DNA of 64,000 bases, from assembly GCA_036873135.1 (NCBI GenBank), contig JAPTYO010000010.1, positions 4,874,634 to 4,938,633 on the forward strand, read 5' to 3'. Position 1 is the first letter of the stretch, and each line of letters opens with the position of its first letter. The position numbers and the translations under genes are program-made. The stretch is from Clarkia xantiana subsp. parviflora (Eukaryota; Streptophyta; Magnoliopsida; Myrtales; Onagraceae). Shown here piece by piece: positions 44,743 to 57,677 of the stretch. The notes below the pieces were generated by a model. It did not search any database. It was not told the DNA's origin and saw nothing but the letters and a program-made list of their open reading frames with translations.

Positions 44743-47700
44743 TATATTATTTACATAACTAGAAATTTTGTTGTTATTGACAAGAATCTAGCGAAATGAA
44801 ATAAATCATGACTTGAAAAGCGGCTACTATTGATAGGATTTTTCACTTGTCGTAAATATTCGACTTCTTTTAATGACAGGATTCCAAAACCGTCATTAAA
44901 TTTAATATTTTAATAGTTCGTAATAAGCTGATTTTGTCCAAGCCCATAGCTAATTTAACATGAAAGTGCCCAAATTCTCTCTTTTGGGAAAAATAACTAA
45001 ACATCCGCAATGGTTTTACCATATTTTTATTCACTAAAAAGTGTTATATAAAGTGTTATATAAGTTATTTATGTGTATTTTAAGAAATCAAAATATATAA
45101 AGTTAAATAATAATTAAAAATAGTAAATCTATAATAGTTTTACTTAACTATTTTACTTAAATATATTTTATATTATTAAATTTCAACCACCAAATTAAAA
45201 ATATTTAGTATTAATTTTAAAATTGTGCCGTTGTACATTGCCATTGTACAATTTGAGATTCCTAAATAACTGAATACTATTCATTGCAATCTGATTGTCG
45301 TTATACCAGATATTTTACTAGTTATTACTACCAGATCTTTTACTAGTTATTACTACTAGAGTAAGCGAATCCGAGTACTTTATGAATTTAGGTATTCTTA
45401 TGCCCTATAAAATAAAAACATGTTTCCAATTTTAATACTCAAAACTTGTTGATACCAACTGTTTTCAGCATCCCGTTGGACTATGTTGAATTTATTCTAG
45501 TTGTATGTATGTAAATTTAGAATTTCATACAAATTAAATTTTTTTAATGTACTTTATATATATATATATATATATATATAGTAAAAAGTGAAACATACAA
45601 ATATATAATGTCAACTAACTAATAAATGACTAAAAAAAGTAATCAAGGAAATATTATGTATGACACGTTAATATTTATTTATTTATTTAATGATATTCAG
45701 CTCCATTTTCCAACAGGTGCCATGTTAGTGAAACTGGAAAACCTACCTAAACCGATTTTACAAAATCTTATGTTTTACGAACCTTATCCTCCTAATACCA
45801 AACATCAATTCATACCTGTCAATATTTTCGAGTAGATTCTTTCTAGATCCAAAAGAGAATTTTGGTCACACATCTTATAAGCCCAACCCATTTCTCACGA
45901 CCCTACCTAATCAATGCGCTAATGGGCTCTCGTTCATTGTTCACTTTAAGATTATTTTTTATATATATATAACATCTGAATTTTATTATTTTAGACGATA
46001 TTAAATTTTATTATTAAAATAATAAATACAAATGACGATGATATTTAAAGTATAGACACGTACATCTCCAAGGCCCAAAGCAGAAAAAGAAAGAGGCCTT
46101 GATCCGTCTCATACGGCGGGACATAACCGACAATTGTCGGGAATCCAAAAAACATCTCAAAAGCTCCACCACTTTACTTTGTACCGTAACCGCCGTCATC
46201 TATTTGCCGCTACCCGACACATACACCCCCAACCTCTCCGTCTTAACCGCCCGCCGTTAGTCTCCGTCGTCCCCACCTCACTCCCTTCTTCTCCTTCTCT
46301 TCAGTAGCTACCTTTTTTTTTGTGCTTATTATTATTCCCCTCCTTCCATTGCTTTTATATATATATATATATATAATATAATAATAAAGTGTGTAATAAA
46401 GTTAAAAGAAAAAAAAATCAGAATTTAGAGAGACCAAATTATGAATCTCATATATATATATTTTTTAAAAAAAAAAGTGAAAATATATAGTTTTTAAATT
46501 ATTTTATTCTTGCAAGAGTTTTACCAACCTGATCAAGAAGGCAACACATATAATATGTTTAATTCACGCTCAAATCTATTTGGACGAATTGATAAAGTAA
46601 TAGTCATAAATAATTTTCATGTTCATGACTTTAAAGTTTTTAAACATTATTTTGAAAATCGGACTGGGACGGATCAAAACATATCACACAAAAAAATTGA
46701 TTCTAATAAATGCACAATAATTGGCAAAAAAAAAAAAAAAATGCACAATAGTTACCGAGTTAGGGTGAATGAACCCGTACCAATTCACGGTCCAAATAAT
46801 AAAAAAGAATATAGACTGTGTTCGACCAGACATGTCAAACAAATATCCATGCACCTTGCTTGCTGATTAAAGGTCTGATCCGATTTTCAAACACTGATTT
46901 AAATCTTAAACAACTACGCCATATTAGTGGATATATATATATATATATATAGTTTTAAAAGTTCATACGGATTATAATTTATACTAGTAGTTCAAGACCG
47001 TTTGTTGCGGAATATATATATAATACTTCTCTAATTATTATTTTTATACTTGGGTTTGGTTGAAAATCGAACTAAGAAAGCTTATTGTAAGCTAAAAAAA
47101 GCTAAAGCTATTTTTTTAATCATACATAATAAAAGAAGAAAAAGGATAATTATTATATCATACCCTGGGATAATAGATGCTTTATAATTTACATGGTAGG
47201 CTTAGGCACGTGGCGAATGTATATATTATATATAATAATATAATAACTAATAACAAAAAATAATGAATAAGAAATTTGATTAGTTATTTGTTTATTAGAT
47301 TAGATTTGGGATATAGGATTTTGCTTTTAAGGTCAATTATTAAAAGGCTGGGGGCGGCGGGGAGCGCGTAGCACAGCGCAGTCAAAACCCTCGTTGACTG
47401 GGCCCGACCAGGAATATTACGCTGCTCAAGATGCGGTGGCTCCACTCCCACGTGCGGCGCGTGTATCTGCCGCTTCTCTCTCTCTTTGTACAGTAGAGCC
47501 ACGGGAGCTGACGTGCTCCTCTGACACGTTGAATTCTCTCTTTTCGAATTCTAAGCATTTATGGTGGGATAAAAACAAATTTCTAAGCATTTATTATTTT
47601 TATTATATATTATATATATGCGTCACTTATCTAAAGTTACACGAGATTAGGTTTAGCCAGCTACGCTATTACTCATAATAATAATATATATATATATATA

Positions 47701-49711
47701 CTGGTCAGTGGTCCCCTTTGTCTATATGTTATCCATTTATTTAATAATAATTGTTAAATAATTTAAGTATATATATATATCCTCCCATAAACATGCAGAT
47801 GAAATGGGTTTTGTTGTCATTTGTGGATATTCTCTTTTTGTCATATGCTATACACAATTTCTCTAAAACAAGATTTACTAGAAATATTATGTTTTTCATA
47901 ACATTTACCATATATCTATATATATAGTACGTGCATTTGTGAGGATTATATATACCACATTTTGTTTACTATCTTTAATATTGAAAATGTTTCTACAGAA
48001 GTGATAATTGTTATACATTAACACTATTAAGATTTTAGAATATTTAGTTAAATAGACATACTACAATTTGTGAATTCATAGTTGACATAGAAAATAGTAA
48101 CAGAATCACAGTAAAAACTAAAAAGTACTAATTTATGTATATCATATGATTAAAAGTTTTGGAAGTTCAAAATAAATATTATTTTTAATAATAAAGTTTT
48201 AGAATGAGGAGCTTATCTTGTGTATGAACCGAACCGGTTCATGTTGAACTGGTTCTTGATATAGTTCGGTTCTTACATAGAGCTAAAGTGTTTTCGTTCT
48301 TATGCGGCTAAAAATTAGTTCGGACCAGGTTTTGTTAAACAGCATAATTTAATAATTTATATACATCGCTAGTAGTATTAATTACTAGACAAACCTAATT
48401 TCTACATAACATAGCGTCAGTTCTCTCCGGTGCGGATTTAGGGCGTTGATAATGGGATATGCTATGCATGTAAAAATTTGCAAATATTTAACATATTAAA
48501 AAAAATTACGTAAAATATATAAAAATATATTTAAAAAATTATTTTTTTGGTACTAACATGTTTTAAAATATACATATTTCAAAACGATGATAATTGATAC
48601 TTTCTTCAATATTTATCCAAAATTGTCGTTAAATATATTATAAATGTACAAATTTAATTAAGTACTTTTCAAAGTATCACAACTATATCATATTTGCTTA
48701 TACAAATGTTACAATTGAGTCAAATCGGGCCAGTACTGATTGTGTATCATTTTTTCATCGAGCCATGACACTAATTGTAACACTAATATAATATATTTGG
48801 TCTTGATTTCGATATTCAGAAAAGTATTCATTTACTTTGTAAATTTAAAATTTATTTGATGACAATTTTGGATTGAAGATTAAAAAGAAGTATCAATTAC
48901 CATTGTTTTAAAACATTTGTACATTTTAAAACATATTGGTACTAAAAACAATTTTGTTCAAAAATATTGTATGATTAAATATTTTTTCCCTATTGGACAT
49001 CTCGTATTATATTAGATTAGATTAACTATGATTCATAATCTAGGAAAAAAGAAGCAAATAATAAAATTTACAATTGTGTAATCTTCAAGTAAAAAAAAAA
49101 AACTCAAACCTTAAAATGGATGAGATTTTTCTTTTAGACTAATCGAATGAGAGTTGAGTTTTACAAAATAATAATAGGGTCTTACAACTTAATAACGGGG
49201 TCTTGGTGTTTTGAACAAAATAATTTGGGACTTACACTCAAAAAATAGAGATCTTAGTGTTTGACACAAAATATGAGAAAATTCTCGCCCGACCTCGGGT
49301 TTCTGGTTTTTCGAGCGAGTTCGGTTTAGACAAAACTAACAACAGTAATATTTGTCTGCACAATTTTGCAGATTATGTTAATTAAAAAAAATGGTAAGTA
49401 AACCATGACTTGACTAAGTAACCATGATTATACACACATCGACATCTTGACTAAGTAACCATATTATACAGAGCAGGATCAGATAACCCATCTTGATTCT
49501 TAACTACCTAGATTGTACACACATCTTGCCCTCATACACCAACATGTGCATCCAGCCATCAATTTCAAACACATAAGTTAATTAACAACAATCAATTACA
49601 CAACCAAAGTCTCTAACCAAATTAAAAGACAACATCACTGCGTGCTTACATAGTCCAACAAAGTTTCGAAAACTCTAACCAAATCAAAAGACAACTTCAC
49701 TACATCATCTA

Positions 49712-49760
<49 letters not shown>

Positions 49761-49769
49761 TTAATAATA
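44743..49769. other. AT-rich repeat-laden DNA without recognisable gene
   Basis: Contents seen: a Tourist-like MITE fragment at about 45003-45200 (CATCCGCAATGGTTTTACCAT); a TA run at 45557-45581; a GC-richer promoter-like patch at 46060-46320, with a 14-bp palindrome at 46127; a GC-rich patch at 47350-47530 with a G-box core CCACGTG; a palindromic GAACCGAACCGGTTC near 48230; and an (AAT)n run at 49711-49757. Open frames at 45626-45835 and 46510-46866 look AT-driven and match no family I know. The GC patches are not followed by coding sequence, so I do not call genes. Confidence 0.45.
49711..49757. repeat. (AAT)n microsatellite
   Basis: About 15 trinucleotide units, followed by a shorter second run at 49762-49772, directly before the hAT-type fragment. 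Confidence 0.93.
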
Positions 49770-49773
49770 ATAA

Positions 49774-49926
49774 TCGGGCGGGTTCGTGTGAAACAGGTTT
49801 TTCTGCTCAATACCCGAACCCGAATTTTCGGGCGGAAAATTTTAAATTGGGTTCAGTTTTTCAATCGGGACGGTTTCGGAACAGGTTTCCCCGGGTTTCG
49901 GGTTCCCGGAATTTTATGCCCACCCC
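49774..49926. mobile_element. hAT-type element fragment (right arm)
   Basis: GC-rich words CGGGCGGGTTCGTG, TACCCGAACCCGAATTTTCG and GGGTTCCCGG lead to the terminus TTTATGCCCACCCC. Read backwards this is GGGGTGGGCATAAAATTCC-GGGAACCCGAAACCCG, a match to the left end of the element at 13589. The left arm was not found, so it is a fragment or the left part has diverged. Confidence 0.6.
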
Positions 49927-49944
49927 AATGTTGGACCAAATGCA

Positions 49945-50430
49945 GCAAATAGTGTCTTGCCACAACGTCGCCTTGGAGTGGACCAAGAGACGGAAAAAAC
50001 TGCAAGTCGCTTCAACGCGGTCTTGTGCAACCCTTCTGGACTAACCATGGAGAGGTGCAGTAGCATCGCAAGGCAAGTACTGGAATAGCCACGGAAAACC
50101 TTGCAACAACGTCACGCGGGGTGTGCTCAAACTGGCGGATGGAAAAACGCATAACATAGAGCAAGTAGCGTCTTGCCACAACGTCGCCTTGAAATGGTTC
50201 AAGAGACGGTAAAAACTACAAGGCGTATTTACACGACCTTTGTACCGTCCCTTGGATTAACTAAGTTGAGGCGTAATAGCATCACAGGGTAAGTACTGAG
50301 TTAGCCACGTAATGTAACAACGTCACGCGGGATGTGCCCAAATTGACGGATGGAAAAACGCACCAAATACAACAAGTAGCGTCAACGTCGCCTTAGAATG
50401 GAACTAAGAGACGGTATAAACTAATCTCTT
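49945..50430. repeat. Tandem repeat, unit about 215 bp, 2.3 copies
   Basis: The phrase GTCTTGCCACAACGTCGCCT starts near 49953 and again near 50169; a deleted third copy (GTCAACGTCGCCT) is near 50381. Between them AGAGACGG, AGTACTG, AACAACGTCACGCGGG and GGCGGATGGAAAAACGC or its variant recur in the same order. Copies are clearly diverged. Confidence 0.9.
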
Positions 50431-50861
50431 GCCTCATCAAGACGACTCTCCTACATGTCAAGTGCCAGTGCCAAGTGCCTGCGCCGAGTACATTACTACT
50501 TACAACGCTACAAGTACCTAGTGTACGCATCTTGCCATGCCTTGGAATCTAACCAAGAGGGGCGGTCATATCACTCAACAATGCACGACATACAGTTGCA
50601 ACTACGGACATCATGTTAACCATCTAAGGATATCTATCATATCATCCAAGTCCAAACAATACGAACAGCATAGATAACACAAGGTATGAAATACTACTAA
50701 CGAGTTATCATGCATTTTACTGTGATCAAAGCAGGTCTAAACGACATAGCTCAAAGCAAGCAGAACATAAACAAAAGATCTAGGGACAACTCCCAAAACC
50801 AACATCAACCCGGACACGGAAGGCAAGCGATAAAAGCAAAAGTTCAACATGCTCAAAATAA

Positions 50862-52449
50862 TCAACCCGACGCCGCTCGAGGAGTACCGTCATCTCCAAT
50901 AGGCTCGGGGGCAGCCTCCATGAACTCGGGGGAAGTAACCACAAGGTTAACATCAGCTTCATCATCAACCAACATCTCGTAGTTGGTTGTCCGAAGCACC
51001 AAATCACGCAGTGCAGTAACATGAGAAACAGCGTAATGTGCGTAAGGACCCAGTTGTCCGAACGGAAAACTTGGAGCAAGAATGCTCACACGACGGAAAT
51101 AATCCTCCGCACACTCGCTCATCAAACCATCCTTCTTCTCCCCAACTGCAGCAAGGAAGGCAGGGGTACTGAGATACTCGACAAATCCCGCCTCTACGCC
51201 TACCGCGCAAGCAGTCTTGCGAACAGCAGCCAACGCCGCCTTGTGCGCGTTGAGATCATCAGTGACCTTATTCTCATGGGCAATCATCTCAGCCTCAAGT
51301 TCAGAAACTCGAGCCTGTCAAGCCTTGTAACGAGCCTCAAAATATGTGGCCTTAGAGCCGAATACGCGCACTTTCTCTTCAAACTTTGCAAGTTCGCTAC
51401 AAGTGGCATTACACTTATCGACAACAACCTTCTTCTGACTCGACAGCTCCATAAATGATGACATGTTCACCATGTGCGTAACAGCCTGAAAACAGAATGA
51501 AGAAAACAAAGGCAGAAGACTTACACAATAAGAAGCAAATCAACGAAAGCAACGAAAAAGAAAAATTCGGTTGCTTACAGGAGCAAAGCCAGCCAAACAC
51601 CAATCCAAATATGGCTCAGCCTCTTCGTCAGTCGACGGGCATGAATGACGATCACCAGGAGGAACACACCTGCGAAGAACGCGCACGCCAACTTCTGGTG
51701 AACTAAGTGTGGACTCCTTAGGGAAAGTAACGACACTATTACCAAAGGGCGTCCATTCATCCCCAGAAATATCACCCTCTAAAGGACGAATCAAGTGATC
51801 ACGCCTCAAGGCAGGAAGCGCTGAAAGGAAAAACATGAAGAAAACATGTAAGCAGTAAACATTTGCATAAGGAAAAAAGTAGAAACAAGTAAACAACTCA
51901 TACTTCGGCGGAAGGGCGATCCCCCGCGGGCCGGTCCCTCGACCGGGGGGCAGAAGGTGCCTTAGCACGACTAGCAACTCCTTTTTCTTTGTCACCCGAA
52001 GGAGTCGGGATGGTCGCACTCGTTTTAGAGCGTTTGGGACCGCTCGAGTCACGCACTGCGCGTCGGATCTTTTCGTAGGAGGCACAGAACCAAGCACCGG
52101 AGTAGCGCGCACTATAACATGAGTGGAACGACCTGCAAACAAAAGCAATGTGAAAATAGCAAACCAAGGAAATAACAAAGGCAAAGAAAGCCCTAAAGAA
52201 GCATCGTACTCATAAGGCCCTTCCCGCGACCATATCTAGGGGCCGAAGGGGTCACGGGGCCAGAGGACGGAGCAGTCCCATCAACAAGCGAAGTGTCGCG
52301 TGCGGACACCGCCTTCAAAGACGAACTCTTTCCATCAAACCAATCTACAGCTCGACACCACAAAAGTTACGAAGACTGTCGTCATCCGACTCACTACTAC
52401 CTTCAGAACATAAAGCAGTCCGCGGAGTAGGAATGAAAGACTTACTCAT
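50862..52449 (-). pseudogene. Decayed intron-containing antisense gene of a Tat-type retroelement
   Basis: Four likely exons on the minus strand: 52449-52210, 52132-51904, 51820-51579 and 51485-50862, each intron with GT and AG (acceptors TTTGCAG, CCTTTCAG, TGTTTTCAG). Exon 1 starts MSKSFIPTPRTALCSEGSSE; exon 2 is Lys/Ser/Pro-rich (GPKRSKTSATIPTPSGDKEK in one frame); exon 3 has a mixed WTPFGNSV and EPYLDWCLAGFAP; exon 4 is a coiled coil (VSELEAEMIAHENKV and neighbours) followed by VEYLSTPAFLAAVG and DYFRRVSILAPSFP. An in-frame TGA lies near the start of the coiled coil, and exons 1 and 2 need frameshifts, so it is dead. The layout recalls C-terminal parts of plant 'putative gypsy-type transposon' proteins. 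The function of such antisense ORFs is unknown. Confidence 0.6.
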
Positions 52450-52619
52450 AATAACAACCTCGCTGAAGAAATTTCTGTAACCTGAAAATACAACCTACAA
52501 TCAAGACAACGTTCGTTAGTTTACGAGCGACGAACATTCAACTCATATGGAAAGAAAAAAGAATATAAGTAAAGGGCAAGTCCGCACATACTAGTGCACA
52601 TATACGAGCACACGCGTAC

Positions 52620-52900
52620 AGCTGTCGACATATGACAAGATGTCGACTATCAAGGAATATTTTCTAAGTGTTCCACTATGTCAGTAGTCAACATATGACA
52701 AGGTGTCGACAATCAAGGAATATTTTCTAAGTGTTCCACCATATCAGCAATCAACAACCGTCAACGCGCGACAAGTTGATAACAATCAACAACCGTCAAC
52801 GCGCGACAAGTTGATGACAATCAACAACCGTCAACATACAACATGATGTCAACTATCAAGGAATATATTCTAAGTATTCTCCTATGACGGCAATCAACGA
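52620..52900. repeat. Complex tandem repeats, units about 63 bp and 36 bp
   Basis: Two and a half copies of a unit containing ACATATGACAAGATGTCGAC, ATCAAGGAATATTTTCTAAG and GTTCCAC, then about two and a half copies of a shorter unit with CAATCAACAACCGTCAACGC and GCGACAAGTTGAT. Such repeats are common near the 3' end of Tat elements. Confidence 0.87.
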
Positions 52901-53209
52901 CGATCATGGTAACAAGCATTAAATATCTCAAAAATATTTGCTAAGTGTTTTATCATGATTGCAGACAACATATGAGCTCAATGAACAATGATCAATATAA
53001 TGACAAACAATTATGTCCGGACACCGACTAACAATCAACATTGAGCATGCCAGAACATCACTTAGGCCATAATGCGATGTGTTGACAACAATCACAATGC
53101 ATAAGGGAAATTTAACAACTTATCTATATTTTTCTAAAATTTCCAGCACTTAGTCAAAATTTTGGCCGATTTGTGGAACTAATCTCTTTTGGAAATTTTA
53201 ACAAACACC

Positions 53210-54202
53210 TTGTGTGCATCCTAGATTAACCAAATTCAAGAAGCAATCAAGACCGGATTAAACTTAAACGAAGTATCAAAGGGTCCAGCAATACCCGAAT
53301 TTAGACTCGCCACCACGAGACGACCCTGGAAAACTGCCCACCACCGCCGGAGGTAGCCGCCGGAGTTTCACGCGTCGCCGTCGGTTGCCTTACGCGCCGC
53401 CGCCGGTTGCCTCACGTCCGCCCCTTCTCTTCTCCGGAATTCCGCCGGTGATGACCTTGGTGTGGATGTCCCAAAATTGCTTGGTCTTCAAATATTTGGT
53501 CTCCAAATTTGTCACTCCCAAGTTTTCTTCTTCTTCAATAAAGGAGAGAACACTACAAGTTACTAATGGTGGAGGATTAACTAATGGGTATTCTCTCTCC
53601 TATATCTATCCATCATTATCTATGGTTGCATCCTAAAACTTTGATTATTTATTACTATGTCCTCAAATAGCATGTTTACATGTTGTCATCTCCTTATTTC
53701 AACACTTAGAATTTTCTAAGTATGCTATGACTAGATATTATGCACACATGATTTGGTGCGTACATAACATAATGTGCGCATGACTTCACGTACGTTATAT
53801 CATTTTAAATGCATGATTCATGACTTTTATTATTATAACATGATTACTTGCATGATTTAATTATCAATCGTTTATTCATATCTTCTACGTTCATGCTGAC
53901 ATCACGTTCATGTTGACATCATATGTCATGTTTGCTTTTTTTTCATGAGGATTATCACATAAGTTCATAAACATGTGTGTATTGTTTATTGTTCATTGAG
54001 ATATGTATATCGCTGGTTGCGCTAATCATGTCGACATTTAACATACCTCCCGACAAAAATTAAAGTGGAGCGAAATCGAAGTCGTCGCGCTCAATTGCCA
54101 AACAAGCCACTCTCGAGGTCAGCTCCGAACCTAAATTGGGCTTATATCCTAGCTTAAAATAGAGTCAAGTATGGTCTGAACCGTTACTTGACTCGGGGCA
54201 AG
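53210..54202. other. Unclear part of the Gypsy block
   Basis: A GC-rich patch at 53310-53450 with CCGCCGG words, AT-rich DNA, and at the end a mixed stretch ACTCGGGGCAAG just before the candidate LTR, which is too poor in purines to be a convincing polypurine tract. No protein similarity recognised. Confidence 0.35.
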
Positions 54203-54937
54203 TGTTGATTATCTGCCCAATTCGGGTTCGTATTTACATTCAGGACTTCGCAAACACGTCAAAAATCATATAGCGGGCCCAAACACGATATCCGAGGTTC
54301 GAAAACGGTCCGGAGGCGCGGCGTACGCGTCTGGACCGAGCCTCCGGATTGCATAGGAAATCCGGACCCCGTCGGATTCTAAGTCCAATGAGGTCCGGAT
54401 TGCTGTCGACGGATACTGCACACATCTTTTTTTATCGTCCGAACACAAAGAGTGAAGAGTTCTCCAAAGCCTAACTAGATGGCAGTTCCTATTTTCTGTT
54501 AGACCGGCGTCAAACCACACAAAAAACGGGTTCGGTTCTAAGGTTGCTATAAATAGGAGACCTTGACCACCCATTTGCACACATTCTCTAGATTTTGGCA
54601 TTGGAGTTCTGACCTCTCTCTATAACATTTTCTCTCTCTAGACGCTCATTTAGGCATCAGAGAAGGTCACTTCCTGCAGGTTAGCACCGCGCAAAGCCGA
54701 TAAGCTTACCTTACCGACAAGTTTGCACTGCCGATAAGCTTACCTTGCCGACAAGCTTGCACTGTCGATAGCCGCACCTTGCCGAAAGCCTAAACTGTCG
54801 ACAACCATACCTGTCTGACAAGTGCACATTGCCAACAACCCCTTTGTCGGCATCAGATAGTCCATTAATGACACCCGACGTGTCCCCGACCCGAAGTGCC
54901 GAAGAGTCTGACTACCCGGTTGGATTTGGACGCAACA
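54203..54937 (+). mobile_element. Candidate 3' LTR, 735 bp
   Basis: Starts TGTTGATTAT and ends GACGCAACA, so TGTTG/CAACA are inverted terminal repeats as in plant LTRs. A TATA box TATAAATA at 54548-54555 is followed about 40 bp later by a CT-rich leader-like stretch (CATTTTCTCTCTCTAG), and the 3' third has repeated GCCGATAAGCTTACCTT-like phrases. No partner LTR or matching 5-bp target duplication was found in the window, so the left end is tentative. Confidence 0.6.
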
Positions 54938-55096
54938 CCTAATATCCCGTATCTTACTAATCTTTTTAGAGATTATAAATTATAAAGTTTACCGGGTTAT
55001 CTTTAAAATTTTATTATATTTTATTCTTAATAAAAAAGCTAAACATATTTAAAAGGGGAAAATAAATTACGAAAATGTTATACATATATAAAATTA

Positions 55097-55152
<56 letters not shown>

Positions 55153-57033
55153 TGAAATTTATTTTTTATAAAAATAATACCATATACATTAGGTTTTTCT
55201 TTTTCATTATATTTTTTCATTTTGTAAAAAAAGTACAGTAGAAGTTTTTTTAAAACTTTTTTTTTCTTCTGAATTTTGTAATAAATTTATGCTTTTTTTT
55301 CTTTCTATTTTTAAGAACAAAAACATAAAATTAGAATAATCATAAATTATGATAATTTACAAAAAAAAAAAAAAAACGATCGAAGGATTTACGTATAGAA
55401 ATTCCTTTTTTTTTTTTTTTTCTAATTGAAGATAGTACAGCAATGCAATATTTGAAAATTTGGTTTCATTAGTGAACTGCATTCCTTAAAAAAAAACTGC
55501 ATTCCTAAATTTCCTAGATCCGTTGACGTATTATTTAAAACATAAACTCGTTGAAAATTTAATTTGTCTTAATTTAGTCTTGTCTTGAGAAAATGACATC
55601 CTATAGAATTAGGATTAATACATAACTTGGTTACTTAAGTTTGATAATATGACCGCTTAGTTTAACTATGTATATTTTAGTTATTTATGTATTTATGCAA
55701 CCGTTAGATTATATTTTGATGAAATGCCTAAAATACAATTTCTCTATTCATTATTCATTATGATCTTCATGTTCATCATCATATTCTTTATCAAATTCAT
55801 AAAAAAAAAAATTCATAAAATAACTTTTATTTTTATTTATTAAAATCGAACCCAAATGCTGCTACTAGTGGGTTGTAATATTAAAAAATGAAAATTTTGA
55901 AGTATTTTTTAATGAAAACTTGATAAATTTAATGAAGAACACAATGAAGAACACTTGAAATAATTTAAAGTAAGGGTAAAACCATTATTTAATAATCATT
56001 TAATGACGATCAAACATAAATGACTAAATGAAACAAGTTTGAATCATTTATTCACATTCTGGGATGTAGCTAATCAAACTATATCATGTACAAGACAAAA
56101 ATTATCATTTAATCACATTTTGCAAACATAAGTAACTAAACTGTAGGAAATAATTGAAACAAAAATTACGATAAGTAAAACTAACCAATCTTGGAAATAT
56201 TATCCTCACATGTCTTAACTTGAAGACCGGGCCCTTCGTACGTAGTCGATCCTACATTTCTCGAAGATAGTCTTTCTTCTAATGTTTCATGTACAAGAAA
56301 CCCTAATGCATAACATCCAAATCGCAATAGCACCATAAAAGTCCGTGTCGGTCGTACAACATACAATATAAGGGTGTAAGTGAGTTAAGCTATTCGAGAT
56401 TGATTTGGTTGATATTTATATCCGACTCAATAATTTGGAGTTGACTTTAAGTCGACTCGAAATTTAGCGAGTTTTTCTGTTAACACGTCGAGTATGAGTT
56501 CATTTCTACTTGACACAAGATGTTCGTGAACTTAATTGAGCTTTATATTTTTTGTTAAAAAAATCTATTTCAACCGTGTTCGAATTTGTTCAAGTTTTAC
56601 ATAATAGTATATATATATATATATAAGAGTTGAGTCGAACCAAGCTCGGTCTCGTTAAGTATAGTACCGAGCCAAACTCGAATTTGGAAATTTAAAATTT
56701 AGTCGAATTCAAGATCGATATGATCAAGCTCAAGTCTAGATTGTTAAAACTCTACTACTACACCACATATATATATAGCACGTTAAGTTCAGTATATATA
56801 TTAGAAAGTACAGCCGATTAGCAATTGTTGTGCACTACTAGATTCTTCATTGGAAGCTTTACTGATCTAAAATGGAAGTTCAATCTCAATCTCAATTAAG
56901 ATTTTATTTTATTTATTAATTCACATAATAATTTCAATAATTATTCTTACAAATGGGGGACAAATATCCCCCATTTGATGATAATGTCACATCGGCCCAT
57001 TTTCCAATCAGTGTATGAATTATATGTTTATCA

Positions 57034-57075
<42 letters not shown>

Positions 57076-57540
57076 TGACTATTGATCATACAATTGTCTG
57101 AACTTAAGCCTTACAATATTAAAGAATTGCATATTACAAGTCCAAGAAGTTTTATAAATATTTTATTTATAGAAGCGACGCTTTAAAAAATTAAACAAAA
57201 TACACTTACGGTGCTTCTATGTTATAGCTAGTTTGTCATGACTTGCTTAAACTAGTGGCTAGTCTCCTTTCGTTGCCTGTTGACGCTACGTTTTATTAAG
57301 TTGAAAAATATTTTATGATTTTTTTTTTTTTTTAAATTTCGGTAATGGAATTAAGATAATTGGTGACATAATAAAATGGGGCGTTAAATACATGCTTGTA
57401 TTGATTATATTATTACTTAAATTAATTAAATCATGATGCGTTGTGTTTGTGTAACCTCCATACTATACGATGATAGTACGTTGCATCTTGGACCAGTTCG
57501 GACCCAAAGTAGCCGCACGCTTTTAAGTTTCGCAGCAGAA
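54938..57540. other. AT-rich intergenic DNA
   Basis: No gene. Contains an (AT)n run at 55099-55148, homopolymer A and T runs near 55360 and 55408, a possible degenerate hAT-type end at about 56370 (AGGGTGTAAGTGAGTTAAGC with CGACTCGAA words following but no right end recognised), and a second TA run at 57036-57072. The last 200 bases lead into the ERF promoter. Confidence 0.45.
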
Positions 57541-57677
57541 GAAGCAGTAACCGACACTCGCATAAGATGAGCGTGTGCGGACGCGCTCCAACCCTTAACA
57601 CTCTCCCTCCCCTACAGTAGTTCTATATAATTCACTCCGCCTCACTTTCCCAAACCCAACCTCCAAACTAATTAATA
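57541..57677 (+). promoter_or_regulatory. Core promoter of the ERF gene
   Basis: A TATA box TATATAA lies at 57624-57630, 48 bp before the start codon, so the leader is short. An ACCGAC core of the DRE/CRT type is at 57550-57555, and AGCCGCA, one base off a GCC box, is near 57511. These fit a stress-inducible gene, but binding is not shown. Confidence 0.6.

Larger units (their letters stand above)
49927..54937 (+). mobile_element. 3' part of a Ty3/Gypsy element, probably Tat type, with antisense gene and candidate 3' LTR
   Basis: The block shows the order typical for the region between pol and the 3' LTR of Tat-lineage elements: tandem repeats (49945-50430), a gene in antisense with introns (50862-52449), more tandem repeats (52620-52900), a long unclear region, and a plus-oriented LTR with TATA box (54203-54937). 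No gag, protease, reverse transcriptase or integrase was found, so the 5' part is missing. The lineage rests on layout only. The left border is set where the hAT-type fragment ends. Alternatively, the pieces could derive from two elements. Confidence 0.55.

Noticed and set aside
45626..45835. 69-codon frame as a possible small gene
   Set aside because: No start context, domain or splice support; composition equals the AT-rich surroundings.
52620..52900. CRISPR-like array
   Set aside because: Repeats are adjacent or nearly so, diverged and without regular unique spacers, in a plant genome; they are ordinary tandem repeats.
54240..54601. 111-codon frame on the minus strand
   Set aside because: It overlaps the candidate LTR's promoter region and matches no retroelement protein.
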